Positions 1 to 8,907 of a stretch of DNA of 64,000 nt are shown in pieces. The stretch is from NCBI GenBank assembly GCA_050952085.1, contig JBMNKH010000004.1, positions 1 to 64,000 on the forward strand. Direction: 5' to 3'. The first letter of the stretch is position 1. Each line of letters starts with the position of its first letter. The DNA comes from DTU015 sp012837895 (GTDB lineage: Bacteria > Bacillota > Sulfobacillia > Fermentithermobacillales > Fermentithermobacillaceae). The notes under the pieces are model-generated. The model saw nothing but the letters and a program-made list of their open reading frames with translations, had not been told where the DNA came from and ran no database searches. The translations under genes were made by a program, and so were the position numbers.

Positions 1-2163
1 GGTCAGGACGGTGAACGCATCAGGCGCCTGAAGCACTCTGCCGGATTCACCATATACACTCCTGGGAGCACTGCCGGGGTCCCGGTCTCCATCCTAAGAT
101 CCTTTTCGGCTCCTCCAAGGGAAATAATACAAGACACAGAACTGCTCTCTGAAAGGGTCACTGGGACTACAAGCAGCTTGCTGGGGCTGATCGGGCTTAC
201 AGCCGACCCTGTCCAGAGCCGGGAACACATACTGGTATCAAATATACTGTTCACTGCGTGGCAACATGGCATTGACCTGGATCTACCTACTCTTATACAT
301 CAGATCAGCGAACCGCCGTTTGACCAGATAGGCGTGATGAGCCTTGAGTCCTTCTTCCCCGCAGGCGAGCGTTTCAAACTGGCAATGCGGTTTAACAGCC
401 TCCTTGCTGCGCCCGGATTTGCCCCTTGGATGCAGGGGGAGTCGTTGGACATAGATAACATCTTGTACACCTCTGCCGGGAAGCCCAGGATTTCCATATT
501 CTCAATAGCTCACCTGAGCGACGCAGAAAGGATGTTCTTTGTATCGCTACTGCTCAACGAAGTGCTAAGCTGGACCAGGGTTCAGCCTGGCACAACCAGT
601 CTAAGGGCAATACTGTACATGGACGAAATCGCCGGGTACTTCCCGCCTGTTGCCAATCCCCCGTCTAAAGCGCCACTCCTCGCCCTGCTCAAACAGGCAC
701 GGGCATTTGGTTTGGGCGTACTGCTTACCACCCAGAACCCGGTGGACCTTGACTACAAGGGACTGTCAAACGCAGGAACCTGGTTTATTGGCAGGCTTCA
801 AACAGAGCGTGACAAAATGCGTGTGCTGGATGGGCTGGAAGGAGCGGCCGTCACCCAGGGAATGGAGTTTAACAGGCGTGACATGGACAAAATCCTCTCT
901 GGTTTGGGCAAAAGAGTGTTCCTGATGAACAACGTTCACGATGACAGGCCGGTAATTTTCGAAACCAGATGGGTAATGTCGTACCTCAGGGGACCCCTCA
1001 CCGGAGACCAGATATCCCGCCTGGCAGACACCCATGCGAAACATATCCCTGAACGTATTCCTGTAACAGACACTGTGCCTCACAGCGTCACCGCCCCCGG
1101 CGCAGGAACTGTGTTCCGCAACGTCGCCATGCCAGGCGCAACAACTGTACCTAGCAGCGTCGCCATACCCCTAACAGGCACTGCGCCTAGCACTGGCCCT
1201 CTTGCCTCTACAAGCTGTGACATCCCGGTTCTACCCCCTGACATAAAGCAGTGTTTTCTTCCTATAGGGGGAAGTGCAAGAGATAACCGGTTTGTGTACA
1301 TGCCCATGATCCTGGGCAGCGCACAAGTGGCCTTCAGGGATACAAAAAGCAAGACAGACATGGCCAAGACTTACCTTTTAGCCGCGCCTTTTTCAGCCGA
1401 CCCCCATGGCGTCGAATGGGATGAGGCAATGGAGCTTGATGTTGCCATCTCAGACCTTGAAAGCTCGCCGGTACCAGGAATACCCTTCGCTTCAGTTCCC
1501 GCGCAGGCAGGGGTTGCTAAGAACTACACCTCATGGAGAAGGGAGTTTGCCGACTGGTTGTACCGGACACAGCGGCTGGAACTTCTGGTGAGCCCTACAC
1601 TAAAGGAATACTCCCTGCCGGGTGAATCAGAACGCGATTTCCGCCTCCGTCTTGACAAGCAGTTCCGGGAGAAAAGGGACAAAGCCCTGGATGCACTCCG
1701 CAAGAAATACGCTGCTAAAATTGAGGCGGCTGAGGCAAGACTCAGGAGTGCAGAAGACGCGGTAGAAAGACAGAAAGTCCAAGCCAAGCAGCAGCAAATG
1801 CAAACAGCTATCTCCATGGGTGCTACCCTGTTGACCGCCCTCCTGGGTAACAAAAAAATAAGCCAGTCAACTATAGGCAGGGCTACCACCACTGCAAGGA
1901 GTGCAAGCAGGTATTCCCGGCACCAGCAGGAGGTAGAGCGCCGGGAGCAAACAGCAGAAAGATACAGAGAACAGCTCCTGGCGCTGGAAGATGAATTGCA
2001 TCAGGAAACTGCTGGGTTGATTGAAAAGCTCAACCCGTCGAACGAATCGTTTGAACCGTATGTTATCCGGCCTTACAAGAAGGACATTTCAGTGAACCAG
2101 CTGATGCTGGTATGGGTTCCTGTGCGCCAGTTTATTGCAACAGCTGTCCCCGGGTTGACATAA
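1..2163 (+). CDS. HerA/TraG-like ATP-binding protein, 5' end cut by window
   Basis: The reading frame is open from base 1, so the gene starts upstream of the window; the TTG at 178 is internal. The visible part has the second half of a P-loop NTPase of the HerA/VirD4/DUF87 type: a Walker B-like strand 'AILYMDEIAGYFPP' (about 607-648) followed by 'GLGVLLTTQNPVDLDYKGLSNAGTWFIG', the sensor region typical of DNA-pumping ATPases. The Walker A loop would lie outside the window. After about 1020 comes a low-complexity Thr/Ala/Pro/Gly linker with degenerate repeats, then a globular part, then a long Glu/Arg/Lys/Gln coiled coil (about 1640-2020) split by a short hydrophobic Ala/Gly/Leu stretch. Probably a cytoplasmic motor handling DNA; the substrate is unknown. 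The family is fairly clear, the role is not. Confidence 0.75.
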   Translation, partial: GQDGERIRRLKHSAGFTIYTPGSTAGVPVSILRSFSAPPREIIQDTELLSERVTGTTSSLLGLIGLTADPVQSREHILVSNILFTAWQHGIDLDLPTLIHQISEPPFDQIGVMSLESFFPAGERFKLAMRFNSLLAAPGFAPWMQGESLDIDNILYTSAGKPRISIFSIAHLSDAERMFFVSLLLNEVLSWTRVQPGTTSLRAILYMDEIAGYFPPVANPPSKAPLLALLKQARAFGLGVLLTTQNPVDLDYKGLSNAGTWFIGRLQTERDKMRVLDGLEGAAVTQGMEFNRRDMDKILSGLGKRVFLMNNVHDDRPVIFETRWVMSYLRGPLTGDQISRLADTHAKHIPERIPVTDTVPHSVTAPGAGTVFRNVAMPGATTVPSSVAIPLTGTAPSTGPLASTSCDIPVLPPDIKQCFLPIGGSARDNRFVYMPMILGSAQVAFRDTKSKTDMAKTYLLAAPFSADPHGVEWDEAMELDVAISDLESSPVPGIPFASVPAQAGVAKNYTSWRREFADWLYRTQRLELLVSPTLKEYSLPGESERDFRLRLDKQFREKRDKALDALRKKYAAKIEAAEARLRSAEDAVERQKVQAKQQQMQTAISMGATLLTALLGNKKISQSTIGRATTTARSASRYSRHQQEVERREQTAERYREQLLALEDELHQETAGLIEKLNPSNESFEPYVIRPYKKDISVNQLMLVWVPVRQFIATAVPGLT

Positions 2164-2253
2164 GTGAGATAATGGAGGTTAGTGTTGCACCGGAAGTTTT
2201 GGGGTTCGGAGCAATATGGAACACAGACACTTTGAGAGGGAAGTGATTCCAGC

Positions 2254-3030
2254 ATGGTTTCCAGAGCAAAAACAATGGCAATAATGGTAGCATTGAGCCT
2301 TGTAGTAGTCGTATCCATGGGGGCGGTTGAAGCACGGCTGCTTCAGGACCATTTCCTCAATTCTGCAATTGAACAGGTCAAGAACAGCGCCGAGCAGCTG
2401 GCCGGTGCAGTGGTTGAACTGGATGCACCCGCCGGGGACAGTGAAACTTGCCGTGAAGTGGCAGCCTGGATTTACTACAATACAGGAATGCGTGTGCTCA
2501 TAACAGATTCTGACAGCACTGTAGTTGTAGATTCATCATTGGAACACTCACTTGCAGGAGAGAGCCTTGAATCAGAGGTGCTCAAGTCAACAATTACAAC
2601 CGGCGAGACCAACTCGTTTGATTTGCCACAGGCTGGGCAAGACCAGGTGGCAATATCGGTGCCGTGGCGGTCAGGCGGTGACATTTCAGGTTCCTTGATC
2701 ATGGTAGGCCCGCTGAAATCTCTAGCCCGTGACGCAACGGATCAGATCAAGCCGTTCATCTTGAAATCAGCTTTGGGCGGGGTGCTGATTGCCCTAGTAG
2801 GTTCTCCGGTGCTTTCACCTGCTTTAACAAGAGGGTCTTCGTCGAAAGACCAGCGTATGGCTGCAAGTGACGAAGCGGGCGATCAAACAGAAGAAGCCGG
2901 AGATATATGCACTGAAACATGCGACGCTATGGGAGAGGTCAACGAAGATACCGGTTCGCCCGGCAATGGTTCACCCTGCAGCGAAGAAAAAGATGGAGCC
3001 GGGGAACCGGCGGACACAGAAGGCCAATAA
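2254..3030 (+). CDS. Membrane sensor-like protein lacking a kinase domain
   Basis: 258 residues. An N-terminal membrane segment (about 7-25) is followed by an extracytoplasmic domain of about 140 residues with 'GMRVLITDSDSTVVVDSS', the pattern seen in Cache/PAS-like sensor domains of histidine kinases. A second membrane segment lies near 168-188 and ends in 'SPVLSPALTRG', where a kinase would continue into HAMP. Instead the protein ends in an acidic Glu/Asp/Gly/Ser tail of about 60 residues with several Cys. It starts 90 bp after the ATPase gene on the same strand, so the two may be cotranscribed. Either a stand-alone sensor or the remnant of a histidine kinase that lost its catalytic half; I favour the remnant, without proof. 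Confidence 0.6.
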   Translation: MVSRAKTMAIMVALSLVVVVSMGAVEARLLQDHFLNSAIEQVKNSAEQLAGAVVELDAPAGDSETCREVAAWIYYNTGMRVLITDSDSTVVVDSSLEHSLAGESLESEVLKSTITTGETNSFDLPQAGQDQVAISVPWRSGGDISGSLIMVGPLKSLARDATDQIKPFILKSALGGVLIALVGSPVLSPALTRGSSSKDQRMAASDEAGDQTEEAGDICTETCDAMGEVNEDTGSPGNGSPCSEEKDGAGEPADTEGQ

Positions 3031-3144
3031 TAGGCGAGTACTACACGCTAACAAGAACTGGTAAGAACCATTTGAAACAATGATAGATTACTGGAGAAAC
3101 CGGCAGGGCTGGGGTAGAACAGCATGGCGATTCAGAATAGCGGA

Positions 3145-4131
3145 TCAAAAGGCACGGACCCTGGTCAACCCAGCCTGCCGGGCAATGTCCAGGGCATGGT
3201 GGTATTCAGTGCCTGAAACCCTCCTGCCAATCACAGGGTGTCCCACAGCTTTATAGTACGGCCGGTACTGCGCCATTATGTTTACGTAAGTATCCTTGGA
3301 GATGTGAGTGGCAATAAACTCCATAACCTTTTCGGTTCCTGCCATCCCGCCTGGCAAGACCAGGTGCCTTACCAGTAGGCCACGGACGGCTACTCCGTTC
3401 TTATCCGTTACCAGGTCCCCTACCTGCCTGTGCATCTCCTTCACAGCCTCGAAGTTCACCTCAGGATAGTCAGGCGCCATGGAGAACTCCTCAGCCGGAC
3501 CAGATTCCCCGTATTTCATGTCAGGCATGTATATGTCCACTATCCCGTCGAGGACTTCCAGGGTTTCCAGGGAATCATACCCTCCCGTGTTGTAGACTAT
3601 GGGAGTGTTCAGCCCTTTGCCGGCAGCCAATCTCACGGCAGCAACGATATTGGGAACTACATGGGTGGGAGATACCAGGTTCACATTGTGGCAGCCCATC
3701 TCCTGCACCCTCAACATGATGCGGCTTAGTTCCTCATCTGTTATTTCCCATCCCCGGTCGAGATGTGCAATGTCGTAATTCTGACAGTAGCTGCATTTTA
3801 GGTGACATCCTGCAAAGAAGATGGTGCCTGAGCCGCGCCTGCCAACCAGGGGACGCTCCTCACAAAAATGAGGGCCGAAGCTTGCCACCCTGGCCATATC
3901 TCCGGTATTGCAAACACCTATGGGGCAATCACGGGAGTGCCTGGTACGTTCACGCCGAGCCTCTGAACCGGATGAGTGGGACTCTGAAGGCTTCCGCTCC
4001 GCCTTGCAGCGCCTTGCGCACAAGACGCACGGCGACATGAGTTTCCTGCTCTTTTCAACCTTTTCTTCCCACTCGCTATCCGCCAGGGACAAGTATGCCG
4101 GAGGCCTTGGTTCAACGACAAATGACTTCAT
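3145..4131 (-). CDS. Radical SAM protein, PflX / PflA-like
   Basis: 328 residues. It contains 'FFAGCHLKCSYCQNYDIAH', the CxxxCxxC cluster that binds the 4Fe-4S of radical SAM enzymes, followed by the 'NLVSPTHVVPNIV' and 'YNTGGYDSLETLEVLDGIVDIYMPDMKYG' segments typical of the COG1313/PflX branch (pyruvate formate-lyase activating enzyme relatives). An N-terminal Cys-rich part ('CVLCARRC ... CPIGVCNTG') is also family-like, but a charged insert of about 25 residues splits it. PflX proteins are usually annotated as glycyl-radical activases, but no glycyl radical enzyme is visible here, so the substrate is open. It is transcribed divergently from mscL. Confidence 0.8.
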   Translation of the reverse strand: MKSFVVEPRPPAYLSLADSEWEEKVEKSRKLMSPCVLCARRCKAERKPSESHSSGSEARRERTRHSRDCPIGVCNTGDMARVASFGPHFCEERPLVGRRGSGTIFFAGCHLKCSYCQNYDIAHLDRGWEITDEELSRIMLRVQEMGCHNVNLVSPTHVVPNIVAAVRLAAGKGLNTPIVYNTGGYDSLETLEVLDGIVDIYMPDMKYGESGPAEEFSMAPDYPEVNFEAVKEMHRQVGDLVTDKNGVAVRGLLVRHLVLPGGMAGTEKVMEFIATHISKDTYVNIMAQYRPYYKAVGHPVIGRRVSGTEYHHALDIARQAGLTRVRAF

Positions 4132-4237
4132 GACAATCCCCCATCATCTAATACTAGATCTCCTTCCCAATACCCTCTATTATCAAACCAAGGCTGGCTT
4201 GTCCTGGCCAAAATCCAACATGAACGGAGGCAATCCT

Positions 4238-4690
4238 ATGTGGAAAGAATTTAGGGAATTTGCGATGAAAGGCAACGTTGTCGATCTGGCAATCGGGGTT
4301 GTGATCGGCGGAGCATTCAGCAAGATTGTCACTTCTTTGGTCAATGACCTGATTATGCCTCTGGTCTCACTGTTAACGGGAAAAGTGGATTTCTCCAATC
4401 TGTTCTTCGCCCTGGACGGAAACATCTATCAAACCCTCGAGGAAGCTAAAGCCGCCGGCGCTGCAACTTTGAATTACGGCAGTTTTATTACCACGATAGT
4501 AGACTTTGTGATTATCGCCTTTGCGCTTTTCATCACGGTAAAGCAAGTGAACAAGCTAAGGTCAATTGCAGTCCCTGCCCCTGCAACTGAGGAACCGGCT
4601 CCTCCTACGACCAAGACCTGTCCGTTCTGTCAAAGCGAGATCTCCATCAAGGCAGTCAAATGTCCCCATTGCACATCAGATCTGGAATAA
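4238..4690 (+). CDS. mscL: Large-conductance mechanosensitive channel MscL with zinc-ribbon tail
   Basis: 150 residues, starting at 'MWKEFREFAMKGNVVDLAIGVVIGGAF', the classic MscL amino terminus with TM1. The ATG at 4238 is chosen because a GGAGG sits at 4226-4230 with 7-nt spacing; the upstream in-frame ATG at 4220 has no such site. TM2 ('FITTIVDFVIIAFALFITVKQVNKL') follows a periplasmic loop. The channel opens under membrane tension and releases solutes on hypo-osmotic shock. After TM2 a Pro/Ala/Glu linker leads to a small zinc-ribbon-like module, 'CPFCQSEISIKAVKCPHC', with two CxxC pairs, in place of the usual helical C-terminal bundle. Confidence 0.93.
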   Translation: MWKEFREFAMKGNVVDLAIGVVIGGAFSKIVTSLVNDLIMPLVSLLTGKVDFSNLFFALDGNIYQTLEEAKAAGAATLNYGSFITTIVDFVIIAFALFITVKQVNKLRSIAVPAPATEEPAPPTTKTCPFCQSEISIKAVKCPHCTSDLE

Positions 4691-4783
4691 CTTTGAAGGG
4701 TTTGACCGTTCGCTCCTGGAAATATTCACCGGGTTGCTCTGCAATAAGACAGAGGCCTAATACCGGTTGACAGGAGGGGTAAA

Positions 4784-6571
4784 ATGGTCCGACTGCCTAA
4801 ACGGTCCGAGGTGCCCGAAGAACAAACGTGGAAGCTGGCCGATATTTTCCCGACCAAGGAAGCGTGGGAATCAGAGTTCAATGAAGTAGCATCAATGGCC
4901 GGCCAGGTCACCAAGTTCAAAGGTAAACTCGGCGAAAGTGCAAAGACACTGTTGGCATGTTGTGAAGCCCTGGAAGCTCTGATGAAGAGGCTTGTAAAGG
5001 TGGTTTCTTATGCATCGCTACATCTGGCGAGCGATGGCACCAATCCTGAGTACCAGGAAATGGCCGCGCGGGCAATGTCCCTGGCCGCACGTATCCGTGC
5101 TGAAACTTCCTTCGTTACATCGGAACCGTTAACCTTGCCTGATGGAACCCTGGAAAAATATCTAGCTGAAGAACCAGGACTTGAACCTTTCCGCATCACC
5201 ATAGAAAAAATGATAGAACAGAAACCTTACCAGCTCCATCCGGATACAGAAGCAGCTTTGGCAGCCCTCGGAGAAGTTTTGAACGCACCAGGCATGATAT
5301 ACGAAAGATCAAGGACTGCAGACCTGTCTTGCAACCCTGTACCTGACAGCAAAGGCAAACTGCATCCCATGACCTTCGGCGATCACGAAGATCACCTCGA
5401 TATGGTGCTGAGGCGCAATGCATACGCAGAAACCACCAGGGTAATGAAAGCTTACCAGAACACTTACGCAGGGACCTGGGGCACTGAAGTCAAGAAAAGC
5501 GTAACCTTGGCCCAACTCAGGGGATACGAATCAGCTATACACATGATCCTGCACCAGCAGGAAGTTACTGTTGACATATACAATAGCCTGCACGATATCA
5601 TCCTCACGGAACTGGCACCACACATGCGCAAGTACGCCAGGTTGAGGAAAGAAGTGCTTGGCCTTGACAAGATGCTCTATTGCGACATAGAAGCCCCCTT
5701 GGATCCTGAGTTCGAACCTGAAACCACCTGGGAAGAAGCATCAGACATCATAATCAACGCCCTATCAGTGCTTGGCCCCGAGTACACTGAGATAATGAAG
5801 AACGCCTTAGAGAATCGCTGGGTCGATAGGGCTGACAACCTGGGCAAAAGGACCGGAGCGTTTTGTTCTTCGGTTTATGGAGTCCATCCATATATCTGCC
5901 TCAAATGGGATAACAGCCTCAGGACAGCCCTTACCCTTGCCCATGAGCTAGGCCACGCCGGACAAGGAGTTTTGGCCCAGAGATACCAGAGTTTCAGCAA
6001 CACCAGGCCCACCATGTTCTTCATTGAAGCACCGTCAACAATCAACGAAATACTGGTAGGCAACTACATCCTTTCACAAGATTCTGACGTGCGGCGTCGC
6101 CGCTGGTTGATTATGCAGCTTCTCAAAACCTATCACCACAACTTTGTACGTCACCTGATTGAAGGCGAATTGCAGCGCCGCCTCTATGCCCTGGCGGAGC
6201 AAGGCCGGCCCATAACAGCTAGCCTGCTAAACAAGGTCCAAGGTGAAATCCTGGATGAATTCTGGGGCGGCGAAGTGGAAATTGATGACGGTGCCAGGCT
6301 CGTTTGGATGCGTCAATCCCACTACTACCGCGGTCTGTACCCGTACACCTACTCGGCAGGTCTTACCATCGGTACCGCTGTGGCCAAGGCTATCCGCGAA
6401 CAAGGGACTCCTGCAGCTGAAAGATGGATAGAAGTACTCAAGTTAGGTGGAACCAAGAAGCCCCTGGAACTGTCTATGATGGCAGGAGTGGATATGACTA
6501 AGCCTGATCCTATCCGGGAAGCGGTAGCTTTTGTAGGTGAATTGGTGGGCGAAGCGGTGAATAGCTTCTAA
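4784..6571 (+). CDS. pepF: Oligoendopeptidase F family (M3) metallopeptidase
   Basis: 595 residues, a normal length for PepF. The zinc motif HELGH sits at residues 387-391 ('TLAHELGHAGQG'), followed by 'FIEAPSTINEILVGNYIL', where a downstream Glu gives the third ligand. The N-terminal part ('QTWKLADIFPTKEAWESEF') is the helical domain typical of the family. It is a cytosolic enzyme that cleaves short oligopeptides. The start is backed by an AGGAGG 8 nt upstream (gacaggaggggtaaaatg). It follows mscL by 93 bp on the same strand. Confidence 0.93.
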   Translation: MVRLPKRSEVPEEQTWKLADIFPTKEAWESEFNEVASMAGQVTKFKGKLGESAKTLLACCEALEALMKRLVKVVSYASLHLASDGTNPEYQEMAARAMSLAARIRAETSFVTSEPLTLPDGTLEKYLAEEPGLEPFRITIEKMIEQKPYQLHPDTEAALAALGEVLNAPGMIYERSRTADLSCNPVPDSKGKLHPMTFGDHEDHLDMVLRRNAYAETTRVMKAYQNTYAGTWGTEVKKSVTLAQLRGYESAIHMILHQQEVTVDIYNSLHDIILTELAPHMRKYARLRKEVLGLDKMLYCDIEAPLDPEFEPETTWEEASDIIINALSVLGPEYTEIMKNALENRWVDRADNLGKRTGAFCSSVYGVHPYICLKWDNSLRTALTLAHELGHAGQGVLAQRYQSFSNTRPTMFFIEAPSTINEILVGNYILSQDSDVRRRRWLIMQLLKTYHHNFVRHLIEGELQRRLYALAEQGRPITASLLNKVQGEILDEFWGGEVEIDDGARLVWMRQSHYYRGLYPYTYSAGLTIGTAVAKAIREQGTPAAERWIEVLKLGGTKKPLELSMMAGVDMTKPDPIREAVAFVGELVGEAVNSF

Positions 6572-6647
6572 AGATGAAACAGCATCCTAGCCCGGGTGGT
6601 TCTGCTACTTAGCCAGGCTACAAAATCTGAGTCAGGGAGAGACTTCC

Positions 6648-8462
6648 ATGAAGAACGAGTTAAGGGATCTAGTCCAGCGGATGGTGGCCTCTGCAGGCCC
6701 TACTTTAAGGCGGTTCTGGGCGTCTGTTGGATTAACAATAATTCTTACTGCAACGCTAATCAGGACTACATCAGAACAGTATCTTGGTTCCCCGGACGAG
6801 TTAGGCAGGCAATCCCTGGCCCTCGTGGCAGGAATTCTAGCGTCATGGTGCGCCATATTGCTGTGGGAGTCAGGGAAAAAAGCCCCGGAGTCAAACCCTG
6901 CACTCGCAGGCAATCTCATTGCCCTGGTCTCGGCATCAGGGATCACCTGGGCTACCTTTACCATGCTACAAGGACTCACTTTCGTTGCTGTGAGCAGGCA
7001 TATAGGTATATGCGTCTTCCTCTTCTTGCTGTTTTTCATAATACCCAACTTGGGAAAGGGCCGCGGCCTGGAGATGTATGTAGTTAAGCTGTTCACCCAG
7101 GCAGTAATAGCAGTATTGTTTTCAGCAGTGCTGTTTATGGGACTCGCGGCCATAACGGCAACGGTGAACTACTTGTTTTCCCTGGATCTATCTTACCGGA
7201 TATACCTGCACACATGGTTTGTCATGGCCGGTGTGGTAGCGCCGTTCTTGTTCATGGCGGGAATTCCTGAGCCCGGTACAGAGATTCCAACTGCTGACTA
7301 CCCAAAGACACTCAGTAACCTCATAGTTTACGTCGTCACACCTATCCTGGCAGTATATACGTTCATCCTTTACCTGTACTTCGCTAAGATACTGGTCACC
7401 TGGGAATGGCCTGTGGGGCTCGTGTCCCACCTGGTGCTGTGGTATGCAGTATTCACCACTGCAATATTGCTGTTTACCTGGCCGCTGGCAGAGTCAAACA
7501 AATGGGCAGGCACCTTCTCCCGTTACTTCCCTAAAGCTGTAATCCCGCTTCTGGCCATGATGTTCGCGTCTCTTGGGATCAGAATCAAACATTACGGGAT
7601 CACTGAAAACCGGTACTATGTACTGGTCCTGGGTTTGTGGCTATTCGGCATGATGCTTTACCTTAACCTGTCTAAGGCCAGAAGGCGCATTGTAATACCT
7701 GTTACACTGGCATTAATTGCCCTGTTGTCGGTGATAGGCCCGTGGAGCAGTTTTTCTGTGTCCAAATGGAGCCAAAACCGCAGGCTTGAAGGTATTTGCG
7801 CCCAGTACGGCATGATAAGAGACGGTTCCATTCAACCATCTGCCCAGATTGAACCTTCAGATCGCCGGGAGATAGCAGCCATCTTACAGTATTTCGACAT
7901 ATATCATGACCTGTCAGACATAGCGTTGGTGCCGGCAGGTTTTACATTTGATCAGTTTGAAGAGGTTTTCGGGTTCCCGTACATAGAGGCCGGCGTTCCA
8001 ATTCCCGTGCACTGGTTTTACTACGAAGCGCAAAACTGGAGCGCGGACATAAGCGAATATGATTACCTGTTCGATTTCACTAGGTCATACTATGAGGAAA
8101 CGGCATCCTTGTCCCAAGATGACATCCTTGCAACCTATGACGAAAGAAGCCATCGCATATCCATAGGCTTGGACGGCAAGATCGAATGGGAAGGCTCTTT
8201 TGCGGACTTCATCAGATCCATCCAACACAAATACGTGGTGTCAGGCGATGAGGGCTTAGAAGCTGACGGAACCTCCAAACCGGGAGATAGGGTAGCTAAC
8301 GGAACCTTCAAACCTGAAGATATGGTGTTTGAAGGCCTCAGCGCTAACTTGCGAATCAAGGTTATTATAACCAACATGCGATGCGAGCTGTACCCGGACG
8401 GCAGGGAACCCATGGTCAATTATGTAGGGTTCTACTTGTTAGTACAAAGACTAGGCAGCTAG
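6648..8462 (+). CDS. DUF4153-type polytopic membrane protein
   Basis: 604 residues. About ten or eleven hydrophobic segments fill residues 20-370, and the C-terminal 230 residues are soluble and rich in Asp/Glu and aromatics. The layout (multi-TM half with 'YLFSLDLSYRIYLHTWFV' and 'YPKTLSNLIVYVVTPILAVYTFILYLYFAKIL', then an extracytoplasmic or cytoplasmic domain) matches DUF4153 proteins, whose function is unknown. The start is an ATG with GGGAGAG about 7 nt upstream. It follows pepF by 76 bp and is probably in the same transcription unit. Confidence 0.72.
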   Translation: MKNELRDLVQRMVASAGPTLRRFWASVGLTIILTATLIRTTSEQYLGSPDELGRQSLALVAGILASWCAILLWESGKKAPESNPALAGNLIALVSASGITWATFTMLQGLTFVAVSRHIGICVFLFLLFFIIPNLGKGRGLEMYVVKLFTQAVIAVLFSAVLFMGLAAITATVNYLFSLDLSYRIYLHTWFVMAGVVAPFLFMAGIPEPGTEIPTADYPKTLSNLIVYVVTPILAVYTFILYLYFAKILVTWEWPVGLVSHLVLWYAVFTTAILLFTWPLAESNKWAGTFSRYFPKAVIPLLAMMFASLGIRIKHYGITENRYYVLVLGLWLFGMMLYLNLSKARRRIVIPVTLALIALLSVIGPWSSFSVSKWSQNRRLEGICAQYGMIRDGSIQPSAQIEPSDRREIAAILQYFDIYHDLSDIALVPAGFTFDQFEEVFGFPYIEAGVPIPVHWFYYEAQNWSADISEYDYLFDFTRSYYEETASLSQDDILATYDERSHRISIGLDGKIEWEGSFADFIRSIQHKYVVSGDEGLEADGTSKPGDRVANGTFKPEDMVFEGLSANLRIKVIITNMRCELYPDGREPMVNYVGFYLLVQRLGS

Positions 8463-8501
8463 TGAACTCCGGGTAAGGGACCGGGGCTCTTGTGGCAATG
8501 A

Positions 8502-8535
8502 GTCACGGGAGAAGTCCGAGTGACTCCCCCGTGAC
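8502..8535. terminator. Hairpin between convergent genes
   Basis: An 8-bp perfect stem (GTCACGGG with CCCGTGAC) enclosing an 18-nt loop lies between the end of the DUF4153 gene and the end of the convergent DUF4387 gene. No clear T-run follows on either strand, so it is only a candidate bidirectional terminator. Confidence 0.4.
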
Positions 8536-8567
8536 GTAATAATTACCCTAAACTACTAACACTTACC

Positions 8568-8894
8568 CTACGCTTGGAGCGGGATTTCCAGGCCCATCAG
8601 AGGCGGATACTGTTGACAACCAAAGACATCTCCATCCCCAGGGCTGCCGCTAGGTATGGACCTGTATAGGGTGAATTTTATTGCGCATGCAGGATCGTAC
8701 TCGACAAAATCACTGAGCTTGTCCTTACTAACGCCAAACAGCTTTGTAACCGTTTCAGGAGTCAGTGCTTTGCTAGCCTTGACAGCTTCGTAGTCGTCCC
8801 GGCTCTTGAAGATGATATCAAAGGTCACCTTGTCGGGCCCTGCGTTCTTGCTTCTTATGACTTTGGCGAGCTCTTCCAGTCTGACAGTCTTCAT
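8568..8894 (-). CDS. DUF4387 family protein
   Basis: 108 residues starting 'MKTVRLEELAKVIRSKNAGP', with 'KVTFDIIFKSRDDYEAVK' and 'TPETVTKLFGVSKDKL', as in DUF4387 proteins, which are regularly found next to AtuA-like (DUF1446) genes. The ATG at 8894 has a GGAGGCT about 6 nt upstream; longer in-frame starts lack a ribosome site. Function is unknown; by association it belongs to an acyl-CoA or carboxylate catabolic module. It lies directly after the broken AtuA-like gene, and itself appears intact. Confidence 0.8.
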   Translation of the reverse strand: MKTVRLEELAKVIRSKNAGPDKVTFDIIFKSRDDYEAVKASKALTPETVTKLFGVSKDKLSDFVEYDPACAIKFTLYRSIPSGSPGDGDVFGCQQYPPLMGLEIPLQA

Positions 8895-8907
8895 TTTCAC
8901 AGCCTCC

